Notes: generated by a model from the sequence alone, not told the origin. DNA of 64,000 nt from Faecalicatena_A orotica (GCF_040545875.1 NZ_JBEPMR010000001.1), one strand, 5' to 3'. Shown: positions 17,110 to 26,746, counted from the stretch's first letter. Made by a program: numbers and translations.

Positions 17110-19236
17110 CTATTTCACACTCTGTTTCGTATCCTGTTTCTTATCAGAAATCTTTTTAGCAGCCTTCGCCCTGCCGGCACCCGGTTTCGTATCAGTTTCC
17201 TTCTTATAAAACTGTGCCGCCCGGTCATAACAGCCTCTCAGCTGATACTGGTTGTTAAGCCCCTTCACGCCATTCGTCCGGCTGATAATAAAATGATCCA
17301 GCTTCTTCATGTATTCATCCGGGGTAATCTCCCCGTCGGCCACATAATTCAGCCCTTTTTCCCAGCTGGCCGTCAGTTCCGGGTTTAACAGAGATTTAAT
17401 CGAATTCTCCACAACATCAAAAATCATTTCCCCCTGAAGCGTCGGCGTGATAATCTGCGTCTTTTTATTCAATGCAAGGTACTTGATGTTGATCAGCTTT
17501 TTCAGGATTTCCGCCCGCGTCGCACTCGTACCGATGCCACTTCCCTTGATCTGGGCCCTGAGTTCTTCGTCTTCAATCAGCTGCCCTGCATTTTCCATCG
17601 CCAGAATAATCGAGCCGGAATTATACCTCTTCGGCGGAGACGTCTCGCCCTCCTTGATGTCCAAAGCCTTCGCTGGAAGTATGGCCCCCTTTTTCAGGCT
17701 TTTGATCACCTCGAAGAAACTGGTATCCAGATCCTGCCCCTGTTCATCCGGTGCATCATTACTTCCCGCATCCGAACCGGCCTCCCCGTTTCCGGCAGTG
17801 GAATTATTCCTTTTTGCCTGAGGGGAGCCTGCCACTTTCAGGTAACCCTCCTCCGCCAGTACTTTAAAACTGGAGAAAAAGCATTCTTCTTTGATCTTTG
17901 TTGTGACAGATACCTTCAGGTAGACAGCCGGCGGATAAAAAATACTTAAAAAACGCCGGACAATGCAGTCGTACACTTTTTTTGCCGTTGCAGGGACAGC
18001 ATTCAGGGCACTAAGCCCCTGCCCTGTCGGAATGATGGCATAGTGGTCCGTGATCTGCTTGTCATTGACATATCTCGTCTTTGCCAGACCCTTGTGGCTT
18101 CCGAACCCCAGAATATCTTTCAGGTATGGCGCAGCCATCGGATATTTGGACAATCCGTTTAAGTTTCTGCTGATTTCTTTCGCTACGGCGGTTGAAAGCA
18201 CTCTGGCGTCTGTTCTGGGATATGTAACCAGCTTTTTCTCATATAGCTCCTGCACGATACGCAGCGTCTCATCCGGACTGATCTTGAATCGTTTGGAACA
18301 GTCATTCTGAAGTTCCGCAAGATTATAAAGGAGCGGTGGATTCTTCTTCTCCGTCTTCTTCTCCATCGAAACAATCTGGCAGGTAACCGGCTGGGGCTCC
18401 TTCAGATAATCAACCAGTTCCTCTGCTTTTTCTCTCTTCTTAAACCCATTCTCCTTGTACAGATCAAAAGACTCAAAATAGCGGGACCCTTTGACGGCCC
18501 TCCATTCTCCTTCAAATGTCCGGCCCTGTGCTTCAATGGTGCTTAAGACACGGTAAAACGGAGTCTTTACAAATTCCCGGATTTCTCTTTCCCTGCGCAC
18601 GATCATTCCCAGTACGCAGGTCATGACACGCCCCACCGAAATCACCGCATACTTTGTATGCAGGTAGTTTGAGATGCTGTTTCCGTATTTCAGGGTCAGG
18701 AGGCGGGAAAAATTGATCCCCATAAGATAATCCTCTTTTGCCCTCAGATAAGCGGATGCGCTTAAGTTATCGTACTCCGATAAATCTTTCGCCTCCCGGA
18801 TTCCGCGCAGGATTTCCTCCTCTGTCTGGGAATCAATCCATACTCTTCTTCTCTGTTTCCCCTCCACATGGGCTTCCTGCTCCACGAGCCGGTAAATATA
18901 TTCCCCCTCACGTCCGGAGTCCGTGCACACGTATATCTTGTCCACATCATCCCTTGTCAGGAGACCGCTCACGATCTGGAACTGCTTTGCCACCCCCGGA
19001 ATCACCTCGTACTTGAAATTTTCCGGGATAAACGGAAGGGTGTCCAGACTCCAGCGCTTCAGCGCAGGGTCATACACCTCCGGGTAACTCATCGTGACCA
19101 GATGCCCTACACACCAGGTCACGATGGCCTCATCAGATTCCAGATAGCCGTCTTTTCGTCTTGTATTTAATTTTAATGCTTTCGCGAATTCCTGAGCCAC
19201 ACTCGGCTTCTCCGCAATATATACTGATTTCCCCAT
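17110..19236 (-). CDS. topB: DNA topoisomerase III
   Basis: Type IA topoisomerase that unlinks single strands and decatenates DNA. The 708-residue protein has an N-terminal TOPRIM domain (IAEKPSVA; CTDSGREGEYIYR) and the active tyrosine in VTYPRTDARVLS. The C-terminal 25 residues are lysine-rich, with no zinc ribbons. An acidic glutamine/asparagine-rich insert lies around residues 470-510. It sits 27 bases after galM in an operon otherwise made of metabolic genes. Chromosomal TopB of this form is common in clostridia, and copies also travel on integrative elements, but no conjugation genes are present here. Confidence 0.95.
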   Translation of the reverse strand: MGKSVYIAEKPSVAQEFAKALKLNTRRKDGYLESDEAIVTWCVGHLVTMSYPEVYDPALKRWSLDTLPFIPENFKYEVIPGVAKQFQIVSGLLTRDDVDKIYVCTDSGREGEYIYRLVEQEAHVEGKQRRRVWIDSQTEEEILRGIREAKDLSEYDNLSASAYLRAKEDYLMGINFSRLLTLKYGNSISNYLHTKYAVISVGRVMTCVLGMIVRREREIREFVKTPFYRVLSTIEAQGRTFEGEWRAVKGSRYFESFDLYKENGFKKREKAEELVDYLKEPQPVTCQIVSMEKKTEKKNPPLLYNLAELQNDCSKRFKISPDETLRIVQELYEKKLVTYPRTDARVLSTAVAKEISRNLNGLSKYPMAAPYLKDILGFGSHKGLAKTRYVNDKQITDHYAIIPTGQGLSALNAVPATAKKVYDCIVRRFLSIFYPPAVYLKVSVTTKIKEECFFSSFKVLAEEGYLKVAGSPQAKRNNSTAGNGEAGSDAGSNDAPDEQGQDLDTSFFEVIKSLKKGAILPAKALDIKEGETSPPKRYNSGSIILAMENAGQLIEDEELRAQIKGSGIGTSATRAEILKKLINIKYLALNKKTQIITPTLQGEMIFDVVENSIKSLLNPELTASWEKGLNYVADGEITPDEYMKKLDHFIISRTNGVKGLNNQYQLRGCYDRAAQFYKKETDTKPGAGRAKAAKKISDKKQDTKQSVK

Positions 19237-19263
19237 AAATAATTATACTGCCTGCTTTTCTCT

Positions 19264-20313
19264 TTATAGTGTACCAAACCGGTATTCTGTAACGGTTTTA
19301 TATGCTTCCCCGCTTTTGCATACCGGGCCTGCAAAATGATCGTGATGGATGGCATCCGGGAAGTACTGTGTCTCGAAGCAGACCGCTGATCGTTTCTGAT
19401 AAACACTGCCGTTCTTGCCTGGTTCGTCTGTCAGGAAGTTGGCTGTGTAAACCTGCATTCCGGGCAGGTCCGTCCACACTTCCATGACAATGCCGCTCTC
19501 ATCATATGCAGCTTCCGCTACTTTAGCAAATTTCCCGTCATTTTTCAATACCCAGTTGTGGTCATAGCCGCCTCCGAGGCGGGTCGCTTCATAATCCGCA
19601 TCAATCCTTTCACCGATTTGCCGGGAAGTTCTGAAGTCCATCGGGGTGCCTGTTACTTCTACCAGTTCCCCTGTCGGGATCGACTCTGCATCCGCCCTGG
19701 TGAAATAATCTGCATCAATGGTCATACGGTGGTTTAAGATAGTCCCGCCGTCATGCCCGCCAAGGTTAAAATAACTGTGGTTTGTCATGTTGATGATCGT
19801 ATCCTGATCCGGAACAGCGTAATATTTCATGCGCAGTACATTATCTTCTGCCAGCTCATAAGTCACATGCATATCGAGTGAGCCCGGGTAGCCCTGGTCC
19901 ATGTCCGGGCTGTGGAGCACAAACGTAATGGAATGCTCTGTCTCCTCCTCCACTTCCCAGAAACGCTTGTTGTAATAATCCGTACCGCTGTGGAGGTTAT
20001 TTTTCCCATTGTCATTCTTCTCGAGCTCATAGGCCACACCGTTGATTTCGAACGAAGCACCGCCGATCCTGTTTGCATTTCTTCCGACCGGCGCCCCAAA
20101 GGATGCCCCGCCTTTCTCATACCCTTTCGTGTCGTCATATCCGAGTACGACGTCCAGAAGATTCCCATTTTTGTCCGGCACATATACGCTTACCAGTGCC
20201 GCCCCGAAATCTGTTACTGTGATCTTCATACCGTTCTTGTTTTCCAGAGTAAACAAGTACCCCATTTTTCCGTCCTTTGCTGTTCCAAATTCTCTTTTTT
20301 CTAAACTGCTCAT
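19264..20313 (-). CDS. galM: Aldose 1-epimerase (galactose mutarotase)
   Basis: Interconverts alpha and beta anomers of aldohexoses, feeding the Leloir pathway. In the 349-residue protein, NRIGGASFEINGVAYELEKND and LHSGTD are typical of the N-terminal half, NMTNHSYFNLGGH carries the catalytic histidine, and AVCFETQYFPDAIH carries the catalytic glutamate. It lies 24 bases after ppk and 27 before topB. No galK, galT or galE gene is nearby. Confidence 0.95.
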   Translation of the reverse strand: MSSLEKREFGTAKDGKMGYLFTLENKNGMKITVTDFGAALVSVYVPDKNGNLLDVVLGYDDTKGYEKGGASFGAPVGRNANRIGGASFEINGVAYELEKNDNGKNNLHSGTDYYNKRFWEVEEETEHSITFVLHSPDMDQGYPGSLDMHVTYELAEDNVLRMKYYAVPDQDTIINMTNHSYFNLGGHDGGTILNHRMTIDADYFTRADAESIPTGELVEVTGTPMDFRTSRQIGERIDADYEATRLGGGYDHNWVLKNDGKFAKVAEAAYDESGIVMEVWTDLPGMQVYTANFLTDEPGKNGSVYQKRSAVCFETQYFPDAIHHDHFAGPVCKSGEAYKTVTEYRFGTL

Positions 20314-20337
20314 TTTTTCTTCCTCCTGTCTTAAATT

Positions 20338-22446
20338 TTATGAATGTCTGAAGAAACTTCTCAGCCGTCTCAGCAGAGAAGGCTTTTCCACCGTCGGCTG
20401 CGGGCGTTTTGCCTGCAGTGCTTCTTTCATGAATATCTCCTGCGCGTTAACCGTCTTTTCCCCAACGCTCTTTTTCTGGTACGTCCCGTCGTCCTGCATA
20501 ACCCTCGCCTTAACATTGTCAGCCAGCATCACATTCAGGCTGCGGGCGAGTCTCTTTTTGATCGGCTCATCGTAGATCGGGCAGGCCACCTCGACTCTTT
20601 TTTCGGTATTTCTTGTCATCATGTCGGCTGAACCGATATAAACCTTCTGTTCCGCCCCCTGTCCGAATAGAAATACTCTCGGATGTTCCAGATAACGTCC
20701 GACGATGCTGGTGACAGTAAGATTGTCGGTCTCCCCCGGAATTCCCGGCAGGATACAGCAGATCCCGCGTACAATCAGGTCAATCCGCACGCCGGCTTTG
20801 GAGGCCTCCGCAACCTTGGTAATGAAATCCATGTCTGTCACAGAATTCATTTTCATGATGATTCTTCCTTCTGACCCTTTTTTAATTTCCTCGTCCATCA
20901 GCATGAGCACCTTCGGCTTCAGGCTGGTGGGCGATACGATCAGATGCTGGTAAGCCCCGTCCAGATTGCCGATCGACATGTTTTTAAAGAATACGGCGGC
21001 ATCCTCCCCGATTGACTGGTTCGACGTCATCAGCGAAAAGTCTGTGTACATCTTTGCCGTCTTTTCGTTATAATTACCTGTCCCGATCTGTGTGATATAT
21101 TTAATTTCATTCTTATTCCTATATGTGATCAGGCAGATCTTGGAGTGCACCTTGTAGCCTTCAAAACCATAGATTACCCGGCAGCCGGCCTCCTCCATGC
21201 GCTCCGACCAGTCGATATTGTTCTGCTCGTCAAACCTTGCACGCAGTTCGATCAGTACCGTGACCTCTTTTCCGTTTTCCGCCGCGGCACAGAGATATTC
21301 TACCAGCCTTGTCTTTTTTGCGAGACGGTAAATCGTAATCTTAATCGTCATGACGCTGGGGTCCGCAGCGGCTTCCTTGATCATCTGCAGGAAGGGTTCC
21401 ATACTCTCATAGGGATAGGAAAGAAGGATATCACGTCTTTTGACCTGTGCCATGACACTGCCCTCCATGACAGAAGGCGAAGCCTGCGGCGTAAATGGTT
21501 CATCTACGAGGGAGCGCCTCATGGAAACCGGAACTTTTTCGGCGATCGCAAACATGAATTCCAGTTTCATCGGCATTTTGGTGCGGAAAATGCATTCCGG
21601 GGTGATGTTAAACTTATCACAGAAGTACTTCTCCATCTCTTTCGTCAGCGGATTCGCCACCTCCAGCCTGACCACGGCCATCCGCCTGCGCTTATGCAGT
21701 GTTTCCTGCATAATATTGCGGAAATCTTCACTGTCGGCATAGGCCTCATCATCCGGGGATACATCGGCGTTGCGCGTCACACAGATATAGTTTCTGCCAG
21801 AAACCTGATACTGTTCAAAAACAATGTCCAGATACTCCATCAATACCTTTTCCATCCGGATATAACGGATGTCATGTCCCGGCAGGTAAAGGATGTCCGA
21901 GATGAACTGCGGCACCGGAACAATCCCCATCATGCTCTTATTCTCAAGCCTCAGGTCCGCTACCACATAGATCTCTTTATTAAGCAGATGCGGGAACGGG
22001 TGGTTCACATCCACGATCTGCGGGGAAAGCACCGGCAGTACCTGGTCCTTAAAGTATTTCTTTACATATTTCCGCTCCTGTGGCTCCAGTTCCTTAAAAT
22101 CGAGCCCGCATACGCCGTACGGATGCAGCTGCTTCTTAATATCCGCATAAGTCTTGTCTCTCTCTTTATACAGCGGCGCTACTGCCGCATAGATCGCATC
22201 CAGCTGTTCCTGCGGTGTCATGCCGCACTTTGAGTCCACGCTCTTATTATTCACAGAAGCCATATCATACAGGCTTCCTACACGAATCATGAAAAATTCA
22301 TCCAGATTACTTGTGAAGATAGCTACGAACTTCATCCTTTCCAGAAGCGGAACGCTCTCATCCTTTGCCTCCTCAAGCACCCTCTGATTAAAACGCAGCC
22401 AGGAAAGCTCTCTGTTCTGTGTATAACTCAATGTCTTTTTATTCAT
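20338..22446 (-). CDS. ppk: Polyphosphate kinase 1
   Basis: Makes polyphosphate from ATP reversibly. The 702-residue length and domain order (N domain, head, two phospholipase D-like C domains) are normal. Visible are RELSWLRFNQRVLEEA at the N-terminus, IELRARFDEQNNI, and KVHSKI with the histidine expected to be phosphorylated, followed by IGTGNYNE. It overlaps the HD-GNAT gene by 8 bases, so translation is coupled. No ppx partner is adjacent. Confidence 0.97.
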   Translation of the reverse strand: MNKKTLSYTQNRELSWLRFNQRVLEEAKDESVPLLERMKFVAIFTSNLDEFFMIRVGSLYDMASVNNKSVDSKCGMTPQEQLDAIYAAVAPLYKERDKTYADIKKQLHPYGVCGLDFKELEPQERKYVKKYFKDQVLPVLSPQIVDVNHPFPHLLNKEIYVVADLRLENKSMMGIVPVPQFISDILYLPGHDIRYIRMEKVLMEYLDIVFEQYQVSGRNYICVTRNADVSPDDEAYADSEDFRNIMQETLHKRRRMAVVRLEVANPLTKEMEKYFCDKFNITPECIFRTKMPMKLEFMFAIAEKVPVSMRRSLVDEPFTPQASPSVMEGSVMAQVKRRDILLSYPYESMEPFLQMIKEAAADPSVMTIKITIYRLAKKTRLVEYLCAAAENGKEVTVLIELRARFDEQNNIDWSERMEEAGCRVIYGFEGYKVHSKICLITYRNKNEIKYITQIGTGNYNEKTAKMYTDFSLMTSNQSIGEDAAVFFKNMSIGNLDGAYQHLIVSPTSLKPKVLMLMDEEIKKGSEGRIIMKMNSVTDMDFITKVAEASKAGVRIDLIVRGICCILPGIPGETDNLTVTSIVGRYLEHPRVFLFGQGAEQKVYIGSADMMTRNTEKRVEVACPIYDEPIKKRLARSLNVMLADNVKARVMQDDGTYQKKSVGEKTVNAQEIFMKEALQAKRPQPTVEKPSLLRRLRSFFRHS

Positions 22447-23446
22447 GGTCTCCCCTCACTTTTTTCATAAAAATATCTGTCCCGTTATTCTCGTAAATAT
22501 GAAAACCGTACTTCTCGTAAAGTCCTGCTTTATCTTCCGTATGGAGCATCCCATAGAGGCCCTCAAGTTCCCCGTCGCCGGTTATGTAATCCAGAAGCAT
22601 CCGCCCGAGGCCCTGCCCCCGGTATGCCTCATCTACAATCACATCCGCCAGATAGTATGTCGTCGTATAATCTGTCAGAACCCGCGCATAGCCGACCTGG
22701 TAGTCATTCCGGTCATAAACACCATAGCATCTGGAGTTCTCCATCGCCTTTTGGCACTGACCGAGCGTCCGGTCCCCTGCCCACGATGTCTGCTCCATCA
22801 GCTCTTTAATCCTGCTAACCTGCAGTTTCTTCTTGTCCGTGCTCACATAAAAGGCTTCTCCGCCTGCCTCCCCGGCACTTTCTGGCGCTTCACGCATGAT
22901 CTTTTCTTTCGAATCCTGTCTTAACCGTTCCCGCAGCATTTTTGTGTAAGCAAATGCTTCGGACTGCTCATTGCCATACGTCATCTGGAGGTCATATTCC
23001 AGAGGGAGCCAGCTCTCAATTGGCGCCTCATTATGCTGAAGCAGCGCCTCCATCTTGTCTAAGGCCGCAAAGAGTCTTGCTTCGGGGGTCTTCTTTTCCC
23101 TGACTTCGGAAAGCAGGCCCTCCAGTTCCTCTTTCTCCGCCCCGTCCAGCAGGCCGGTAAGCTGCCGCAAAGCCTCCTCTTCACGAAGTTCTTCCCGTTC
23201 CCCTTTATGAAATACGGCGAAATCCCCGGTGAGCGCTTCCCCGATATCATGGAACATACACAGCTCTATGACACGCTCCATCCTGACCTCAGGGATTTCG
23301 TGGCGGAGCATCCATGCAAATACACACAGTCTCCAGGAATGCTCAGCCACACTTTCCTGCCTGCCGCCGGAGGTCCAGGAATGCCTCGTATTGCACTTGA
23401 GCTTCTCCACCGCATCCAAAAATGCAATCAAATTGTCTGTCTTCAT
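22439..23446 (-). CDS. Fusion of HD-domain 5'-nucleotidase (YfbR-like) and GNAT acetyltransferase
   Basis: Residues 1 to about 190 are an HD-domain phosphohydrolase of the YfbR/YGK1 group: AEHSWR (His36), FHDIGEALTGD (His66, Asp67, Glu70) and a later ALDKMEALLQ aspartate. Family members dephosphorylate deoxyribonucleoside monophosphates. Residues about 205 to 335 are a GNAT N-acetyltransferase with the acetyl-CoA loop VIVDEAYRGQGLGRMLLD and the AGLYEKYGF end motif. A charged linker joins them. One continuous frame of 335 codons with no internal start signal supports a true fusion. It lies 3 bases after yjbQ and overlaps ppk. Confidence 0.87.
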   Translation of the reverse strand: MKTDNLIAFLDAVEKLKCNTRHSWTSGGRQESVAEHSWRLCVFAWMLRHEIPEVRMERVIELCMFHDIGEALTGDFAVFHKGEREELREEEALRQLTGLLDGAEKEELEGLLSEVREKKTPEARLFAALDKMEALLQHNEAPIESWLPLEYDLQMTYGNEQSEAFAYTKMLRERLRQDSKEKIMREAPESAGEAGGEAFYVSTDKKKLQVSRIKELMEQTSWAGDRTLGQCQKAMENSRCYGVYDRNDYQVGYARVLTDYTTTYYLADVIVDEAYRGQGLGRMLLDYITGDGELEGLYGMLHTEDKAGLYEKYGFHIYENNGTDIFMKKVRGDHE

Positions 23447-23449
23447 CCG

Positions 23450-23854
23450 CTATCCTTCCATGATCTTCACAAAAAATGTACGGTTCCTCGGCCCATCAAA
23501 CTCACAAAAATACAGGTCCTGCCAGATTCCAAACAGAATCTCCCCATCATGCAGGATCAGCGTCTGGGACGGTCCTGTCACTGTTGTCTTCATATGTGCG
23601 TGGGAATTGCCCTCCGCATGCCGGTAAAACGGGGCTTCTGTTGGAAATACTTCCTCGAATCCGAGAAGCATATCATGCACAACATCCGGATCTGCATTCT
23701 CATTTATTGTAAATCCTGCCGTTGTGTGGGGAGAGAATACAACAACGATTCCCTCCATGATGCCGCTCTTTTTGATGTCCTCCCTTACCATATTTGTCAC
23801 TTTCGTCATCTGCTGTGCGCTTTTTGTTGAAATGTGATGCTCATAAAGATTCAT
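23450..23854 (-). CDS. YjbQ/UPF0047 family protein
   Basis: A 134-residue protein of the UPF0047 family. The core motifs are SPHTTAGFTINENADPDV, RHAEGNSHAHMKTTVTGPS and GIWQDLYFCEFDGPRNR, which surround a conserved metal or phosphate site. Some members show weak thiamine-phosphate synthase activity, but the physiological role is unsettled. It lies 14 bases after the patatin gene and 3 before the HD-GNAT gene. Confidence 0.9.
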   Translation of the reverse strand: MNLYEHHISTKSAQQMTKVTNMVREDIKKSGIMEGIVVVFSPHTTAGFTINENADPDVVHDMLLGFEEVFPTEAPFYRHAEGNSHAHMKTTVTGPSQTLILHDGEILFGIWQDLYFCEFDGPRNRTFFVKIMEG

Positions 23855-23868
23855 CCTTCATACCTCCT

Positions 23869-24726
23869 TTACTTTTCCAGATATTCCAGCAACCTGCCAT
23901 ATTCCTGTTCCATCAGCTCATATCCGTGGTTGTAAAAAGCGGTCAGTGTCTCCTTGTTCCGCTCCAGTCTCGCCACCGGCTTCACAAGCGGGCGGAGTAC
24001 AAATATGGATCCTTCCCTCTCCAGTGCCTCAAGCTGATTCATGGTCCTGTTATAATAAAAACTTCTTGTGAGAATGGATTTTACCAGTTTTGGGTAGGAG
24101 CGGTATGCCTTCCGGTATACTTCTGCCATCCCCTTTGACACTGTCTTCTTCCTGTATCCCGTATTCCTTGTAAGAAATATGACAATCTTTTCATTGCCCT
24201 TTTTCAGCGCCCTCGCAAGTGGTACGCTGTCGGAGAGCCCGCCGTCCAGATATGGCACCTCGTCAATATTGACGATCGGTGTGACAAGCGGCATGCTGGA
24301 AGATGCGCGGCATATCTTCATCAGCCTTTCCCTGCTCTTCTTCTCATTAAAATACTCCGCCTTTCCCGTCAGACAGTTCGTCGCCACAATCTCACATTCG
24401 ATCTCTGATGCAAGATAAGTATCATAATCAAATGGAATCAGTTGATTCGGAAATACATCAAAGATCAGATCCATATTCATCAGGCTCTTTTCCTTTACAA
24501 ATTTGCGGAAGCCGTAATAATAATTGCCGCTCTTATCCGTCGGTATCATACAGTCTCTTGTCCTGCCCGGCTGCCTTGACACATAGTCCACTGCATTGCA
24601 GGCTCCGGCCGAAACACCAATCACGTGTGACATATATAAATCCTTTTCCATCAGGTAATCCAGTGCCCCTGATGTGAAAACACCTCTTGTAGCGCCGCCT
24701 TCCAGTACTAATGTAGCTTTCTGCAT
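23869..24726 (-). CDS. Patatin-like phospholipase
   Basis: A cytosolic serine lipid hydrolase of 285 residues. Visible are the oxyanion loop EGGATRGVFTSG, the nucleophile elbow GVSAG and the catalytic aspartate in YLDGGLSDSVP, giving the Ser-Asp dyad. I chose the ATG at 24724-24726 because AGGAGG lies 7 bases before it and family members begin close to the glycine loop; an in-frame upstream ATG would add 21 residues that lack family features. It is the first gene of the eight-gene unit down to 15417. Confidence 0.9.
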   Translation of the reverse strand: MQKATLVLEGGATRGVFTSGALDYLMEKDLYMSHVIGVSAGACNAVDYVSRQPGRTRDCMIPTDKSGNYYYGFRKFVKEKSLMNMDLIFDVFPNQLIPFDYDTYLASEIECEIVATNCLTGKAEYFNEKKSRERLMKICRASSSMPLVTPIVNIDEVPYLDGGLSDSVPLARALKKGNEKIVIFLTRNTGYRKKTVSKGMAEVYRKAYRSYPKLVKSILTRSFYYNRTMNQLEALEREGSIFVLRPLVKPVARLERNKETLTAFYNHGYELMEQEYGRLLEYLEK

Positions 24727-24861
24727 TTTTTTGCCTCCTCGCTTTTCTTTTCCCATTATATAACGATTTTCTTTATTCGAAAACAACAACTTTGTTAATT
24801 TTCCCGAAAACCTATGGAAACCTTGCTATTTCCATGCTTCTCATGTTAATATAATCGTTGT

Positions 24862-25042
24862 AGCCAAAATTCCCACAGCAGGCTGCGGGGTAATTAATCC
24901 CCCCCGTCAGCTTCCGGGCCTGTAAGCCCGATCCGGACCTCCCGGGGCGCGGGAAAACAGCGGAAAAAATACGTGCTGCCTCCATATGCCGGTAAGCTGG
25001 CCTTGTGCAGTACACGAACACGATTTAAAGGAGATTACAAAC
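24862..25042 (+). other. GC-rich leader before the ABC-F gene
   Basis: The spacer 24727-25042 holds an ATGGAAA/TTTCCAT hairpin (24814-24835) and a TATAAT (24850-24855), then a GC-rich stretch with GGGG-TAATTA-ATCCCC (24897-24904 region) and CCGGGC-CTGTAA-GCCCG stems. It may be a structured leader for the ABC-F gene, or a leader for patatin on minus. I could not match it to a riboswitch class. Confidence 0.3.
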
Positions 25043-26677
25043 ATGATCAGTGCAAATAATGTGACATTGCGCGTTGGAAAAAAAGCGCTGTTTGAAGATG
25101 TGAACATTAAATTCACAGAAGGGAACTGTTACGGAATGATCGGTGCGAACGGAGCCGGAAAGTCTACATTCTTAAAGATTCTGTCCGGACAGCTTGAGCC
25201 GACAAAAGGGGATATCGTCATTACTCCCGGCGAGCGACTCTCCTTCCTGCAGCAGGACCACTACAAATACGATGACTGTCTCGTACTGGACACCGTCATC
25301 ATGGGAAACGCCCGCCTTTATGAAATCATGAAGGAAAAAGAAGTAATCTATGCAAAGGAAGACTTCACCGAAGAGGACGGTATTAAGGCAAGTGAGCTTG
25401 AAGGCGAATTTGCCACCATGAACGGCTGGGAAGCAGAATCCGATGCTGCCACCCTTTTGAACGGGCTGGGAATTGACACAGACCTTCATTATAAATACCT
25501 GAGGGACTTAACCGGTGCCGAAAAAGTCAAGGTCCTGCTTGCCCAGGCATTATTCGGAAATCCGGATATCCTGCTGTTGGACGAGCCTACCAACCATTTG
25601 GACCTGGATGCGATCGCATGGCTGGAAGAATTCCTCATTAATTTTGAAAATACAGTCATCGTCGTATCCCATGACCGTTACTTCCTGAACAAGGTATGTA
25701 CGCAGATCGCTGATATCGATTACGGCAAGATCCAGCTCTATGCCGGTAACTATGATTTCTGGTATGAATCCAGCCAGCTGCTGATCCGCCAGATGAAAGA
25801 AGCAAACAAGAAGAAGGAAGAAAAGATCAAAGAGCTTCAGGAATTCATTTCCCGGTTCAGTGCCAACGCTTCCAAATCCAAACAGGCAACTTCCAGAAAG
25901 AAAGCCTTGGAAAAGATTGAACTGGACGAGATCAAACCTTCCAGCAGAAAGTACCCTTACATCGACTTCCGTCCGAACCGTGAAATCGGTAACGAGGTTC
26001 TCACTGTAGAAGGGCTCTCCAAGACAATCGATGGAGAAAAGATTCTGGACAACATTACCTTCACTCTCGGGCACGACGATAAAGTAGCCTTTGTCGGAAG
26101 CAACGAGCTTGCAAAAACAGTACTGTTTAAAATACTCATCGGCGAGATGGAGCCGGATGCCGGAACTTATAAATGGGGAATTACAACCACACAGGCATAC
26201 TTCCCGAAAGACTTCGGTGGGGAATTTGACAATGACTACACGATCACCGAATGGCTGACCCAGTATTCCGAAAATAAAGACGCGACCTATGTCCGCGGAT
26301 TCCTCGGAAGAATGCTCTTTGCCGGTGAAGACGGTGTGAAGCGTCTGAAAGTGCTTTCCGGAGGAGAGAAGGTGCGCTGCCTGCTTTCCAAAATGATGAT
26401 CTCTGGTGCAAACGTACTGCTTCTGGATGAACCTACTAACCATCTGGATATGGAATCAATCACCGCACTGAATAACGGAATGATCAAGTTTCCGGGAGTA
26501 CTCCTCTTCACCTCACGCGACCATCAGATTGTACAGACAACGGCTAACCGTATTATGGAAATCGTGCCTGGCGGTAAACTGATTGATAAGATTACCACTT
26601 ACGATGAATATCTTGAAAGCGATGAAATGGCTAGAAAGAGATATACTTATACAGTGGAAACCGAAGACGAAGATTAA
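25043..26677 (+). CDS. ABC-F family ATPase, YbiT type
   Basis: Ribosome-associated ABC-F protein of 544 residues with two ATPase domains joined by a charged linker, the layout and linker sequence (FVSRFSANASKSKQATSRKK-like) of YbiT. Domain 1 has Walker A GANGAGKST at residues 34-42, Walker B ILLLDEPTNHLD and VSHDR, but the signature is LTGAEK. Domain 2 has an intact LSGGEK and Walker B, but its Walker A reads GSNELAKTV and its H-loop reads TSRDH. AAGGAG precedes the ATG at 25043; the longer upstream frame has no ribosome site. No drug-resistance role is implied. Confidence 0.93.
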   Translation: MISANNVTLRVGKKALFEDVNIKFTEGNCYGMIGANGAGKSTFLKILSGQLEPTKGDIVITPGERLSFLQQDHYKYDDCLVLDTVIMGNARLYEIMKEKEVIYAKEDFTEEDGIKASELEGEFATMNGWEAESDAATLLNGLGIDTDLHYKYLRDLTGAEKVKVLLAQALFGNPDILLLDEPTNHLDLDAIAWLEEFLINFENTVIVVSHDRYFLNKVCTQIADIDYGKIQLYAGNYDFWYESSQLLIRQMKEANKKKEEKIKELQEFISRFSANASKSKQATSRKKALEKIELDEIKPSSRKYPYIDFRPNREIGNEVLTVEGLSKTIDGEKILDNITFTLGHDDKVAFVGSNELAKTVLFKILIGEMEPDAGTYKWGITTTQAYFPKDFGGEFDNDYTITEWLTQYSENKDATYVRGFLGRMLFAGEDGVKRLKVLSGGEKVRCLLSKMMISGANVLLLDEPTNHLDMESITALNNGMIKFPGVLLFTSRDHQIVQTTANRIMEIVPGGKLIDKITTYDEYLESDEMARKRYTYTVETEDED

Positions 26678-26702
26678 TCGAATTTCGCAACAGGACCAAA
26701 AA

Positions 26703-26746
26703 GGCCCTACCAGAAAAGACTTCATGTCTCTGGTAGGGCCTTTTTT
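26703..26746. terminator. Bidirectional terminator
   Basis: GGCCCTACCAGA (26703-26714) and TCTGGTAGGGCC (26729-26740) pair perfectly around 14 bases, with TTTTTT after on plus and a run of T on minus. It separates the convergent ABC-F and 77-codon genes. Confidence 0.9.

Noticed and set aside
17110..19236. topB as a mark of an integrative conjugative element
   Set aside because: No relaxase, type IV secretion or integrase genes nearby, and it is embedded in a housekeeping-type operon.
21145..22233. A 362-codon open frame on plus, antisense to ppk
   Set aside because: It lies wholly inside a clear polyphosphate kinase gene; no family motifs and no ribosome site. Long antisense frames are expected in this codon usage.
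24812..25021. Small minus-strand frame upstream of the patatin gene
   Set aside because: No ribosome site, composition follows the GC-rich leader, and no resemblance to a protein family.
25550..26443. A 297-codon open frame on minus, antisense to the ABC-F gene
   Set aside because: Complete overlap with a motif-rich ATPase gene; the translated sequence has no recognisable features.
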